Below are positions 1-7,900 of a DNA stretch of 64,000 nt, one piece after another. Position numbers and translations under genes: made by a program. Under the pieces are notes generated by a model. That model did no database searches, had not been told where the DNA came from, and worked only from the letters and a program-made list of their open reading frames with translations. The first letter of the stretch is position 1. The number at the start of each line of letters is the position of its first letter. The stretch lies in contig NZ_AP017899.1 of assembly GCF_003609835.1 (NCBI RefSeq), positions 1 through 64,000 on the forward strand. The letters run 5' to 3'. The stretch is from Sphingopyxis sp. FD7 (GTDB lineage: Bacteria > Pseudomonadota > Alphaproteobacteria > Sphingomonadales > Sphingomonadaceae).

Positions 1-124
1 ACACCACGCTTTTTGTGTTTTCAGAGCGCCGCAGCGGCCAGGCACTAGCACCCAAACGCCAGAAATGCTTTGCTCTGGTGCTGGAGTACCGTCCGCAAGG
101 CACGGACCCACGGGAGAGGTGGCA

Positions 125-946
125 ATGCGGAGCAAACTGTTCGTTCCTGGCGCTCGCCCGGAGTTGTTTGCCAAAGCGCTGGCAAGCGAAGCAGACGCGA
201 TATCCTTCGATCTTGAGGATTCGGTCCCGGCGGAAGGCAAGATCGCGGCGCGCGCTCATGTTGCCGAGTTTCTGCGGAGCGATATCGCGCGGGCCAGCGC
301 CAAGCGGTTGATCGTTCGGGTCAACGGCCTCGATACGCCATTCGGGCATGACGACTGCAAGGCTCTGACCAACGGCGCGGCCCACATGATCAATCTACCG
401 AAGGTAGATTCGGTCGAAGACGTGGAGGCGATGGCATCGGTTACGGATTTGCCGCTGCTCCTTACCATCGAAACGCCCCGGGGTTTGCGCGTTGCGACCG
501 ACCTCGCCACGGCGAGCCCACAGGTGGCTGGGTTGCAGGTCGGCCTCAACGATCTGTGCGCGCCGCTCGGTATCGCACGCGCGGATCGCGAGCATATTCA
601 CGCGGCGCTATGGCAAATTCGTCTTGCCGCCGGGGAGGCGCGTTGCTTCGCATACGACGGTGCGTGGCCCGACATCGCCGATGAGGAAGGCTTTTGCGCC
701 GAGGCGGCGCTTGCCGAAAGCCTCGGTTTTCTTGGCAAAAGCTGCATCCACCCGCGGCAGGTGGCACTGGCCAACGCGATGTTCGGCGCCGCCGACAACG
801 AGGTCGATGCGGCACGGCGGCTGCTGCGCGCAGCGGAAGCCGCGGCGGCGCGGGGCCACGGGGCCTTCGCCTTCGAAGGCAGGATGGTCGATCGTCCGGC
901 CATCGACCGGGCGCGCGCGGCCATCACCGCGGCCGGGAAGCGGTGA
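125..946 (+). CDS. HpcH/HpaI aldolase / CitE-like CoA-ester lyase
   Basis: A 273-residue protein of the citrate lyase beta-subunit (CitE) type. The N-terminus SKLFVPGARPELFAKAL and the stretch DAISFDLEDSVP (about residues 22-33) match the family's opening strand and its metal-binding Glu-Asp region; LLLTIETPRGL supplies the second acidic metal ligand and GKSCIHPRQV the usual C-terminal signature. Family members cleave or condense CoA thioesters such as citramalyl-, malyl- or hydroxyacyl-CoA with Mg2+ in the cytoplasm. The ATG at 125 follows a GAGAGG ribosome site; the frame is open back to 65, but those codons look non-coding. The symporter starts 2 bp after the stop, so the two are probably co-transcribed. 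The exact substrate cannot be read from sequence. Confidence 0.88.
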   Translation: MRSKLFVPGARPELFAKALASEADAISFDLEDSVPAEGKIAARAHVAEFLRSDIARASAKRLIVRVNGLDTPFGHDDCKALTNGAAHMINLPKVDSVEDVEAMASVTDLPLLLTIETPRGLRVATDLATASPQVAGLQVGLNDLCAPLGIARADREHIHAALWQIRLAAGEARCFAYDGAWPDIADEEGFCAEAALAESLGFLGKSCIHPRQVALANAMFGAADNEVDAARRLLRAAEAAAARGHGAFAFEGRMVDRPAIDRARAAITAAGKR

Positions 947-948
947 GC

Positions 949-3336
949 ATGGTCACGCTGCTGCGGCACTTCCTGTTCGCTTCACTGGCCTGGCTCGTCA
1001 TGGCAGCGCCCTCGCGCGCCGACGACAATGTCTCGGCCTTGAGGACGCGTGCGCTGCCAGCGTTGCAGTCCGACGGCTCGCGACCGACCCTGCTCGTGCT
1101 CGATGGTCGGCCGGTCGTCATTCAGGCCTCGCGCGCCGCGATCGCGGCCGAGGACGGCAGCGGCTGGCGGCCTGTCGACGCGCGCGCCTTGGCCGACCTG
1201 GAGATTGTCGATGTGTCCGGCGATGGCACCAAGGCCGCAATTACGACGCGTGACGGGCGCGCCTTCGTCGCGACCATTCGCGACGGGCGGATAGCGCTCC
1301 AACCTCTACCACCCTCCCCGGTTCGCGGCGCCACGAGGATCACTTTGCTCGAGGATGTCCTCACGCTTGTCGGCCAGGCTCGTGATGGCACAAACCGCTT
1401 GGTCCAACTTCCTCTCACGGAGCAGCCGCTGCGCTGGGTGGCCGTGGCAGATGCACCGCGCGGGGAAGTTACGGCGCTCGTGGGGCAGGCCGCCGCGCTC
1501 TACCTGACAACCATCGAAAACCGCGAACAGCGGCATTGGCGTTGGGCCCCGAAAACAGGCTGGGTGGCGCGCACTGCCCCACCGCTGGCTGTCGCGGGCA
1601 CGTCCCGTGCGATCGGTCAAGCAGGCATCCTGTATCTTGCGCAAGGTGCCGGCAGCCGGACGTGGATCACCTACAACACGATCACCGACGCCTGGTCGAC
1701 CATTCCCGCCGATGTCCCGAACGCGGCCAGCGCAGTCGCCCTCAACAATGGTATGGTCACGCTCGAACAACGGGGCGGGCGGCTAATCGCCACCGACTTG
1801 CAACTGGAATACCAACGCCGGGCGTTGGGCGTGCTCGACTGGTCGATCATCACAGCATACCTCGTGGCCATGCTTGCGATCGGCTTCTATTTCTGGAGCC
1901 GCTCGCGAATGGGATCGACCAGCGAGTTCTTCCTCGGTTCGCGGACCATCCCGTTCTGGGCGGCCGGCATCAGCATGTTCGCGACCAATACCAGCTCGAT
2001 CAGTTACCTGGCCGTGCCCGCCAAGGCGTTCGATACCGACTGGCAGTACATGATGAGCAAGGTCGTCACCGTCTTCGCGCTGATGGCGGTTGCGTATTTC
2101 ATCATCCCGATGTTTCGCCGGCTCAATCTTGTTTCCGTGTTCGGTTATCTGGAGTCGCGCTTCCACCCCACCATCCGCATGTTGTCTTCGGCGCTGGCTA
2201 TTCTGATGCACGTCGGGGGACGGATGGGGATCGTGCTGTTCCTGCCGGCCCTGGCGATCGGCACCATCACCGGTACCAATGTTATCCTGTGCATTCTGGT
2301 TATTGGTGTGTGCACCATCGTCTACACCGCTTTGGGCGGAATGAAGGCGGTGGTTTGGACCGACTTTTTCCAGGTCGTGGTGCTGTTCGGCGGAGCGTTC
2401 TTCGCGATCGGGTTCATCGTATACTCGATCGGTGCCGGACAGATCTATGATACGGCGATGCAATTCGACAAGACCAAGATGCTCAATTTCAGCTTCGATT
2501 TCACCACGCCAACGATCTGGGGGTTCATCATCCTGTACACCTTCGATACGGTTCTGACATTTCCCAAGGATCAGGTGCTGATGCAGCGCGTGTTATCCAC
2601 TCCGGACGAGAAGGAAGCGAGCCGGTCGGTGTGGTTTTTCGCCCTGATCCTGATGCCGGCCGGCTTCGTGTTCTACATCATCGGCACCACGCTGTTCGCC
2701 TATTATCGCGCGAACCCCGGCCGGCTCGATCCGTTGCTGCCGGTCGATGCGGTATTTCCCGCTTTTATTGGTACCGAGCTGCCGCAGGGGGTCACGGGCA
2801 TAATCATCGCGGGACTGTTCGCCGCGGCAATGGGAACCCTGTCGGGAACGATCAACTCTGTCGCGACACTGCTGTCGGTAGACTTCTACGAGAAGTTTCG
2901 CCGCGAGCCGCCGACGCAGAAGCAATCGGTCCGCTTCGCCGAATGGATGACGGTTCTGATCGGCGTTGTCGGTATCGTGCTCGCTGTCATCCTCTCGCGG
3001 CTCGACGTGCGTTCGCTGCTTGATCTCACGATCGAGCTGTTCGGCCTGCTAGGGGGGAGCTGCGCGGGCGCCTACACGCTCGGCATGTTCACCAAACGCG
3101 CCAATTGGCAAGGAACCGCAATTGGAATTGTGGCCGCTACGGTACTCACGCTGGTTTGCTGGCTGTTCAGCCTCGTGCATCCCTACTTTTATCTCGCGAT
3201 CGCAATCGTCGCGTCGATCGCAATTGGCTACGTCGCAAGCCTGTTTTTCCCGGCGCCGCGGCCGGAGCAGTTGAAGGGGCTGACGATCTACGACAAGCGG
3301 CCTCGTCCCGACCTTGAGGTGGAGCGCCTGGCATAG
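949..3336 (+). CDS. Sodium:solute symporter with N-terminal extracytoplasmic domain
   Basis: A 795-residue protein. Residues 1-25 form a signal peptide ending near APSRADD. Residues about 26-290 are soluble and beta-rich with repeated short units (for example WRWAPKTGWVAR and AWSTIPADVPNA), resembling the propeller/Kelch-like domains fused to some SSS carriers. From about residue 300 (LDWSIITAYLVAMLAIGFYFW) it is a typical SSS-family transporter with 13 or so hydrophobic helices, including the SSEFFLGSR-like cytoplasmic loop (STSEFFLGSRTIPFW) and ALGGMKAVVWTDFFQ. The family couples Na+ entry to uptake of organic acids, sugars or amino acids. It lies 2 bp behind the CitE-like lyase, so it may import that enzyme's precursor. 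The soluble domain could bind or isomerise the ligand outside the membrane; that is inference. Confidence 0.88.
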   Translation: MVTLLRHFLFASLAWLVMAAPSRADDNVSALRTRALPALQSDGSRPTLLVLDGRPVVIQASRAAIAAEDGSGWRPVDARALADLEIVDVSGDGTKAAITTRDGRAFVATIRDGRIALQPLPPSPVRGATRITLLEDVLTLVGQARDGTNRLVQLPLTEQPLRWVAVADAPRGEVTALVGQAAALYLTTIENREQRHWRWAPKTGWVARTAPPLAVAGTSRAIGQAGILYLAQGAGSRTWITYNTITDAWSTIPADVPNAASAVALNNGMVTLEQRGGRLIATDLQLEYQRRALGVLDWSIITAYLVAMLAIGFYFWSRSRMGSTSEFFLGSRTIPFWAAGISMFATNTSSISYLAVPAKAFDTDWQYMMSKVVTVFALMAVAYFIIPMFRRLNLVSVFGYLESRFHPTIRMLSSALAILMHVGGRMGIVLFLPALAIGTITGTNVILCILVIGVCTIVYTALGGMKAVVWTDFFQVVVLFGGAFFAIGFIVYSIGAGQIYDTAMQFDKTKMLNFSFDFTTPTIWGFIILYTFDTVLTFPKDQVLMQRVLSTPDEKEASRSVWFFALILMPAGFVFYIIGTTLFAYYRANPGRLDPLLPVDAVFPAFIGTELPQGVTGIIIAGLFAAAMGTLSGTINSVATLLSVDFYEKFRREPPTQKQSVRFAEWMTVLIGVVGIVLAVILSRLDVRSLLDLTIELFGLLGGSCAGAYTLGMFTKRANWQGTAIGIVAATVLTLVCWLFSLVHPYFYLAIAIVASIAIGYVASLFFPAPRPEQLKGLTIYDKRPRPDLEVERLA

Positions 3337-3359
3337 ACGTAAACTTCCTCCGGACTTTC

Positions 3360-4229
3360 GTGGCTGTGGTGGACCAGGGGTCGATGGCGGCGGCTTCGCG
3401 GCTGCTCAACATCAGCCCCTCGGCCATCGCGCAACAACTTCAGGCGCTGGAGCGCGAGCTCGGCGCCCCTCTGATCGTGCGGGTCGGCAGGACGGTGCGA
3501 ATGACTGAACAGGGCGGGCGCATTCTGACCCATGCGCGGCAGCTCGTTCGCGATGCGACCGGCCTCAAAAGTATCGCTAACGATGCCGCAGTCAGCGGCG
3601 AATTGCGGCTCGGCGCCTGCCCCACTCCCCTTACCGGAATGCTTCCGGAAATTCTCGCGCGGGTAAGCTTTCGCTTCCCCGATGTGCAGGTGCATATCCA
3701 ATCCGGCAATTCGGCACAGCTTTATGCCGAGGTCGAAAGCGGCAACCTGGATGCAGCCTTTGTGTTGGAGGCGCCATATCCTCTGCCCAAAACCTGCGAC
3801 TGGCGGATGTTGCGCGAAGAGCCGCTGATCACCCTGGCACCTGTACATCTGGCGCATCACAGCCCGCACGAGCTGCTCGCGAACCAACCCCTTATTCGAT
3901 ACGACCGCAAATTGTGGGGTGGCCGCCATGCAGACGAATACCTGCGGCGCCACCATATCGTGCCCCATGAACGGTTTGAACTGAATGCTCTGAACGCGAT
4001 AGCCGTGATGGTCGATCGGGGACTGGGCGTCTCGCTAGTGCCCGATTGGTCGCCGCCCTGGCCCGAGGGCATTTCGATCGTCCGCCTGCCGCTGCCGACA
4101 GTTGAGATCGGACGCCGGATCGGGGTGGTGTGGTCGCGCGGCACGATCCGCTTGCGGTTGGTGAAGGTGCTTCTGGAAGAGGCCAGCGCGGCGAGCACCT
4201 TGGCCAAGCATCGTCTGGCTGCCCAATGA
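3360..4229 (+). CDS. LysR-family transcriptional regulator
   Basis: A LysR-type regulator of about 290 residues: an N-terminal winged helix-turn-helix (QGSMAAASRLLNISPSAIAQQLQALERELG, then RTVRMTEQGGRIL) followed by a substrate-binding domain beginning near SGELRLGACPTPL. The first canonical start is GTG 3360, but coding similarity clearly runs upstream (codons 3336-3359 read DVNFLRTF, the usual LysR opening), and the only candidates before an in-frame stop are non-standard codons such as ATA at 3333, which overlaps the symporter's TAG. The true start is therefore uncertain by about nine codons. The stop overlaps the esterase start (ATGA), so it probably controls its own operon and the esterase or symporter genes. 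Confidence 0.85.
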   Translation: MAVVDQGSMAAASRLLNISPSAIAQQLQALERELGAPLIVRVGRTVRMTEQGGRILTHARQLVRDATGLKSIANDAAVSGELRLGACPTPLTGMLPEILARVSFRFPDVQVHIQSGNSAQLYAEVESGNLDAAFVLEAPYPLPKTCDWRMLREEPLITLAPVHLAHHSPHELLANQPLIRYDRKLWGGRHADEYLRRHHIVPHERFELNALNAIAVMVDRGLGVSLVPDWSPPWPEGISIVRLPLPTVEIGRRIGVVWSRGTIRLRLVKVLLEEASAASTLAKHRLAAQ

Positions 4230-5788
4230 TTGCTCTGCACGGATCGACCCGCCGAACGGTGCTGGCTGGAGGAATTGCCGCCGCTTTTTCGGAAGCGGTG
4301 GTCGGCAAGCCCGCAGCCTCTACCATCGATTGCAAAGCCGGCCGGTTCGTCGGCGAAAGGCTGGCCGGCGGAGTGTCGCGCTTTCTGGGCATCCGGTATG
4401 GACGCGCAGCGCGTTTTCAGGCGCCACGGCCGGAACCAGCCGCAAATTCCGCCGTCCGCGCAGTCGCATTCGGACCCACAGCTCCGCAGCGGAGCCGACG
4501 CGGGCCGCAATCGGAAGACTGCCTGTTCCTGAATATCTGGACGCCGGCCGCGCGCTCCAGCGCGCGTTTACCGGTCATGGTCTACATCCATGGTGGCGCC
4601 TATGCCTTTGGAAGCGCGACCGATCCTGTGTGCGACGGCGCCCGCCTGGCTGAGCAGGGCGCAGTGGTTGTCACGGTCAATCACCGCCTCAACGCTTTCG
4701 GCTATCTCTACCTAGCCGGGATCCACCCAGGCTTCCCCGACAGTGGCAACGCAGGCCAGCTCGATCTGATTCTCGCGCTGTTATGGGTGCGCCGCAACAT
4801 CGCGGCCTTTGGAGGCGATGCCAACCGGGTAACAACGTTCGGAGACTCGGGCGGCGGTGCCAAGGTGACCACGCTGCTGGCGATGCCGCAGGCAGCTGGA
4901 CTCCTGCACCGCGCCGCTACCATGAGCGGTCAGCAGGTGACGGTATCCGGGCCGCTCAACGCGACCCGCCGGACGCGCGCCTTTCTCGCTCATCTCGGCA
5001 TGTCCGAACGCGATCTTTCTGCACTCCTGACCAGCCCGAGCGAGCGTGTGCTCGAAGGGCTTGCCGCAGTTGACCCGGTTCATGGGGGGCCGGTCTATTT
5101 CGGCCCCGTGCTCGACCATGCCAACCTTTCGCGGCACCCGTTCTGGCCCGACCCACATCCCCAGTCGCTGGCAATTCCGCTCATGACCGGCAACGCCCGG
5201 GATGAAATGCGTGCGTTCGTTGATCCGGACTCGCCTTTCGTGCGTGAGATGAGCTGGGACAACCTGGCGAACCGCATCGGCGATGAACTGCCTGTAGACG
5301 TCTCGCCCCAGTGGATAGTGGCCGAGTATCGACGGCAGTTACCCACTGCGTCTCCCGCCGATATCTACTTCACGGCCACCACCGCTGGCCGCAGCTGGCG
5401 CGGCCAACTTGAGGTCGCGGAGGCTCGAGCGCGCGCGGGACGGCCCTCATGGGTCTACCAGGTCGACTTCACTTCTCGCGCCGACCCTCGGCGGGGGGCA
5501 TTCCACTGCATCGATCTACCTTTGGTGTTCGGCACCTTCGACATGCCAGGCGCTGACACGGGAAGCGACGCTGCCGTGAGACTGATGTCCCGAACGATGC
5601 AATCTCGCTTTCTTGCATTCGCCCGGCATGGTGATCCCAACCTCTCCGATGCGCCTGCGTGGCCAGTTTACGACCTCGTGCGCCGCGCGACGATGGTCTT
5701 CGATGTGAACAGCCGCACACAGGACAATCCGCGCGCATGGCAGCGAGAGCTCTTCGCGCGCGCACCATACCGGCAGCCTGGCAGTTAG
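4226..5788 (+). CDS. Type B carboxylesterase
   Basis: A 520-residue alpha/beta-hydrolase of the carboxylesterase type B family. The N-terminus STRRTVLAGGIAAA is a probable Tat-type or plain export signal. The oxyanion motif YIHGGAY, the preceding EDCLFLNIWTP, and the nucleophile elbow GDSGGG (GxSxG, Ser near residue 210) are present; a later HCIDLPLVFG segment supplies the His region. These enzymes hydrolyse carboxylic esters. The start codon overlaps the LysR stop (ATGA), so the genes are translationally coupled. In a neighbourhood rich in Baeyer-Villiger monooxygenases, an esterase is a logical partner for opening the ester or lactone product, but that link is inference. Confidence 0.88.
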   Translation: MIALHGSTRRTVLAGGIAAAFSEAVVGKPAASTIDCKAGRFVGERLAGGVSRFLGIRYGRAARFQAPRPEPAANSAVRAVAFGPTAPQRSRRGPQSEDCLFLNIWTPAARSSARLPVMVYIHGGAYAFGSATDPVCDGARLAEQGAVVVTVNHRLNAFGYLYLAGIHPGFPDSGNAGQLDLILALLWVRRNIAAFGGDANRVTTFGDSGGGAKVTTLLAMPQAAGLLHRAATMSGQQVTVSGPLNATRRTRAFLAHLGMSERDLSALLTSPSERVLEGLAAVDPVHGGPVYFGPVLDHANLSRHPFWPDPHPQSLAIPLMTGNARDEMRAFVDPDSPFVREMSWDNLANRIGDELPVDVSPQWIVAEYRRQLPTASPADIYFTATTAGRSWRGQLEVAEARARAGRPSWVYQVDFTSRADPRRGAFHCIDLPLVFGTFDMPGADTGSDAAVRLMSRTMQSRFLAFARHGDPNLSDAPAWPVYDLVRRATMVFDVNSRTQDNPRAWQRELFARAPYRQPGS

Positions 5789-6018
5789 ACTTGGTGAACC
5801 GGGCCCCCAGGTTTCGCGCCTCGCGAGGTTCAACAGCGAGGTAAAGCAAGCGAAGCTGACATCTTCCCGACGAATCCGCAGAAAATCTGCCGATCGAGAT
5901 GCACAGCTTCGCTCAGTCGGGTGCGCCACTCGCAGCGAAGACCGAGCGCCTCCGCGCACGTCCGTTTCGGCGGGGCCGACGGCCGCCACCCGCCTCGCCG
6001 GGTGGCGGCGGCCAGTCG
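5789..6018. other. Intergenic region between convergent genes
   Basis: About 230 bp between the esterase stop and the S41 peptidase remnant on the other strand. I see no gene and no strong terminator. A half-site resembling the TTCAAC operator (GGTTCAACAGCG, near 5828) is present but lacks the second arm. Confidence 0.5.
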
Positions 6019-6810
6019 TCAGCGCAGGCGGATCGCCGATTTCCCCGGCGTCCCGAGCGCCGGCAGCGCGCGGGGGACGAGCGGCGGCACCGGCTCGGTG
6101 GCGAGCTTGTTGGTCAGGAAGTCCACCGCCGCCTGCAGCTGCGCGTCCTGCCCCTGGAACGTGGCGTGGGGCAGGTTGTCGACCTCGATGTCCGGTTCCA
6201 CGCCCCAGCCCTCGATCAGCCACTCGCCATCGGCGCGGTACTGGGCGAACTCCGCAATGCGGGCCATGCCCTTGTCGGTCAGCGGATTGCGACCGGACAG
6301 CCAGATTCCGGCCCCGGCGGTGCGCTGCCCTATCAAGGGCCCGAGACCCAGCGACTTGACGCCGGCGGCGAAAGTCTCGCCATCCGAATAGGTTTGTTCG
6401 TCGATCAGCACCGCGATGGGACCGCGATAGGCACCCTGCATGTTGGCGAAGGCGCGGCCCCCGGGCGCGGCCCAGAAGGCCCAGGCCCTTCGCAACAGGG
6501 CACCGATGATGATGCTGTCGACGTTCCCGCCGTTGTTGTCGCGCACGTCGATGATCATCGCCTCGCGGCCCGACTGGCCGTAGAAGTCGCGGGCGAATTC
6601 GGCGACGTCGGCGCCGCCCATCGCGGCGAGCGAGACATAGCCGATCTTGCCGCCCGAAAGCCGGTCCACTGCGGCGCGCGTTTCGATGACGCGATCGTTG
6701 TAAGCGCTGCCGATCGCGCCCTCGAACGGCATCGGCTTGACGATCGCGGACCGGACGGCGCCGCCCCGCGAGAGATCGAGGCGGACCTCTTGCCCTACCT
6801 TGCCCGCGAG
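6019..6810 (-). pseudogene. S41-family (tricorn/CtpA-like) peptidase, N-terminus removed by IS6
   Basis: The C-terminal 263 codons of an S41 serine peptidase. Visible elements are the end of a PDZ-like region (GQEVRLDLSRGG), KIGYVSLAAMGG, the strand MIIDVRDNNGGNVD that leads into the active site, and VLIDEQTYSDGETFA with the catalytic Ser-Asp/Glu region. The reading frame is interrupted at 6810/6811, exactly where the IS6 terminal repeat starts, and everything upstream (propeller and start codon) is missing. A continuous ORF appears to begin inside the IS, but those 18 codons are IS end sequence. It is probably non-functional. Confidence 0.85.
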
Positions 6811-7692
6811 GGCTCTGTTGCAAACTCTGACACGGTTTCCAAGATTGGGCTCATGTACTGTCAAGGTCAGTTGCGATGAACGATTTCAAAGGACGGCATT
6901 TTACCGGCGAGGTCATCCTATGGGCGGTGCGCTGGTATTGTCGATACGGCATCAGCTACCGTGATCTCGAGGAAATGCTGTCCGAGCGTGGGATCGATGT
7001 CGATCATACGACGATCTATCGCTGGGTGCAGCGCTACGCGCCGGAGATGGAGAAGCGTCTCCGCTGGTTCTGGCGGCGCGGCTTTGATCCGAGCTGGCGT
7101 CTGGATGAGACCTACGTAAAGGTGCGGGGCAAATGGACCTACCTGTACCGGGCGGTCGACAAACGGGGCGACACGATTGATTTCTATCTGTCATCGACAC
7201 GCAGCGCCAAAGCGGCGAAGCGCTTTCTGGGCAAAGCTCTTCGTGGCCTGAAGGACTGGGAAAAGCCGGCCAAACTCAATACCGACAAGGCACCCAGCTA
7301 CGGCGCAGCAATCGCTGAGCTGAAACGCGAAGGCAAACTGGCGGCGGAAACCGAGCACCGGCAGGTGAAATATCTGAACAACGTGCTCGAGGCCGACCAC
7401 GGCAAGCTGAAGATGCTGATCAAGCCGGTACGTGGCTTCAAGTCGATGCCAACGGCCTACGCCACGATCAAGGGCTTCGAGGTCATGCGCGCCCTACGCA
7501 AAGGACAGGCCCAGGCATGGTGCCTGCAGCCAGGTATCATGGGGGAGGTGCGCCTGGTTGAAAGAGCATTCGGAATTGGACCCTCGGCCCTGACCGAAAC
7601 CATGATTATGCTCAATAAGCATTTCGCCAATGCTGCCTAATCCCCCAACTGGGTGACGCCGCGCGGCCGTGCCCCATGTTTGCAACAGAGCC
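6811..7692 (+). mobile_element. IS6-family element (IS6100-like), copy 1
   Basis: 882 bp bounded by perfect 14-bp inverted repeats GGCTCTGTTGCAAA at 6811-6824 and its complement at 7679-7692. It contains one transposase gene. The flanks (CCCGCGAG left, GGATGCCC right) are not an 8-bp duplication, and both flanking genes are truncated, so this copy marks an IS-mediated deletion or fusion rather than a simple insertion. It has the same length and the same transposase as copies 2 and 3. Confidence 0.97.
6876..7640 (+). CDS. tnpA: IS6-family transposase (copy 1)
   Basis: A 254-residue DDE transposase. The N-terminal HTH is ISYRDLEEMLSERGIDVDHTTIYRW; the catalytic triad is in LDETYVKV (D), NTDKAPSYG (D) and NNVLEADHGK (E). 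These match the IS6/IS26/IS6100 group, which moves by replicative cointegrate formation and can delete or invert adjacent DNA. The protein is identical in the three copies of the window. Confidence 0.97.
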   Translation: MNDFKGRHFTGEVILWAVRWYCRYGISYRDLEEMLSERGIDVDHTTIYRWVQRYAPEMEKRLRWFWRRGFDPSWRLDETYVKVRGKWTYLYRAVDKRGDTIDFYLSSTRSAKAAKRFLGKALRGLKDWEKPAKLNTDKAPSYGAAIAELKREGKLAAETEHRQVKYLNNVLEADHGKLKMLIKPVRGFKSMPTAYATIKGFEVMRALRKGQAQAWCLQPGIMGEVRLVERAFGIGPSALTETMIMLNKHFANAA

Positions 7693-7900
7693 GGATGCCC
7701 TAAACAGGCGGCTTCTGCCGGCCTGCATGGGTACGGAGCCGCCATATTACTCAAATGCCCGGGGTAATGCCCGGGACATCGACCTCTTCGGAGGCGGCGG
7801 TGCAACTGTATAAGGTCTCGAGCGATCGGGCCGAAAGCGGGGAAGACCGGGGGAAGGGCGGCAGCTGTGATTCTTCAACCACCGATCATGGGGTGTGCTG

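Noticed and set aside
694..948. Upstream extension of the symporter ORF to 694
   Set aside because: It overlaps the CitE-like gene in another frame; the signal peptide begins at ATG 949.
6803..7700. 8-bp target duplication around IS6 copy 1
   Set aside because: CCCGCGAG and GGATGCCC do not match.
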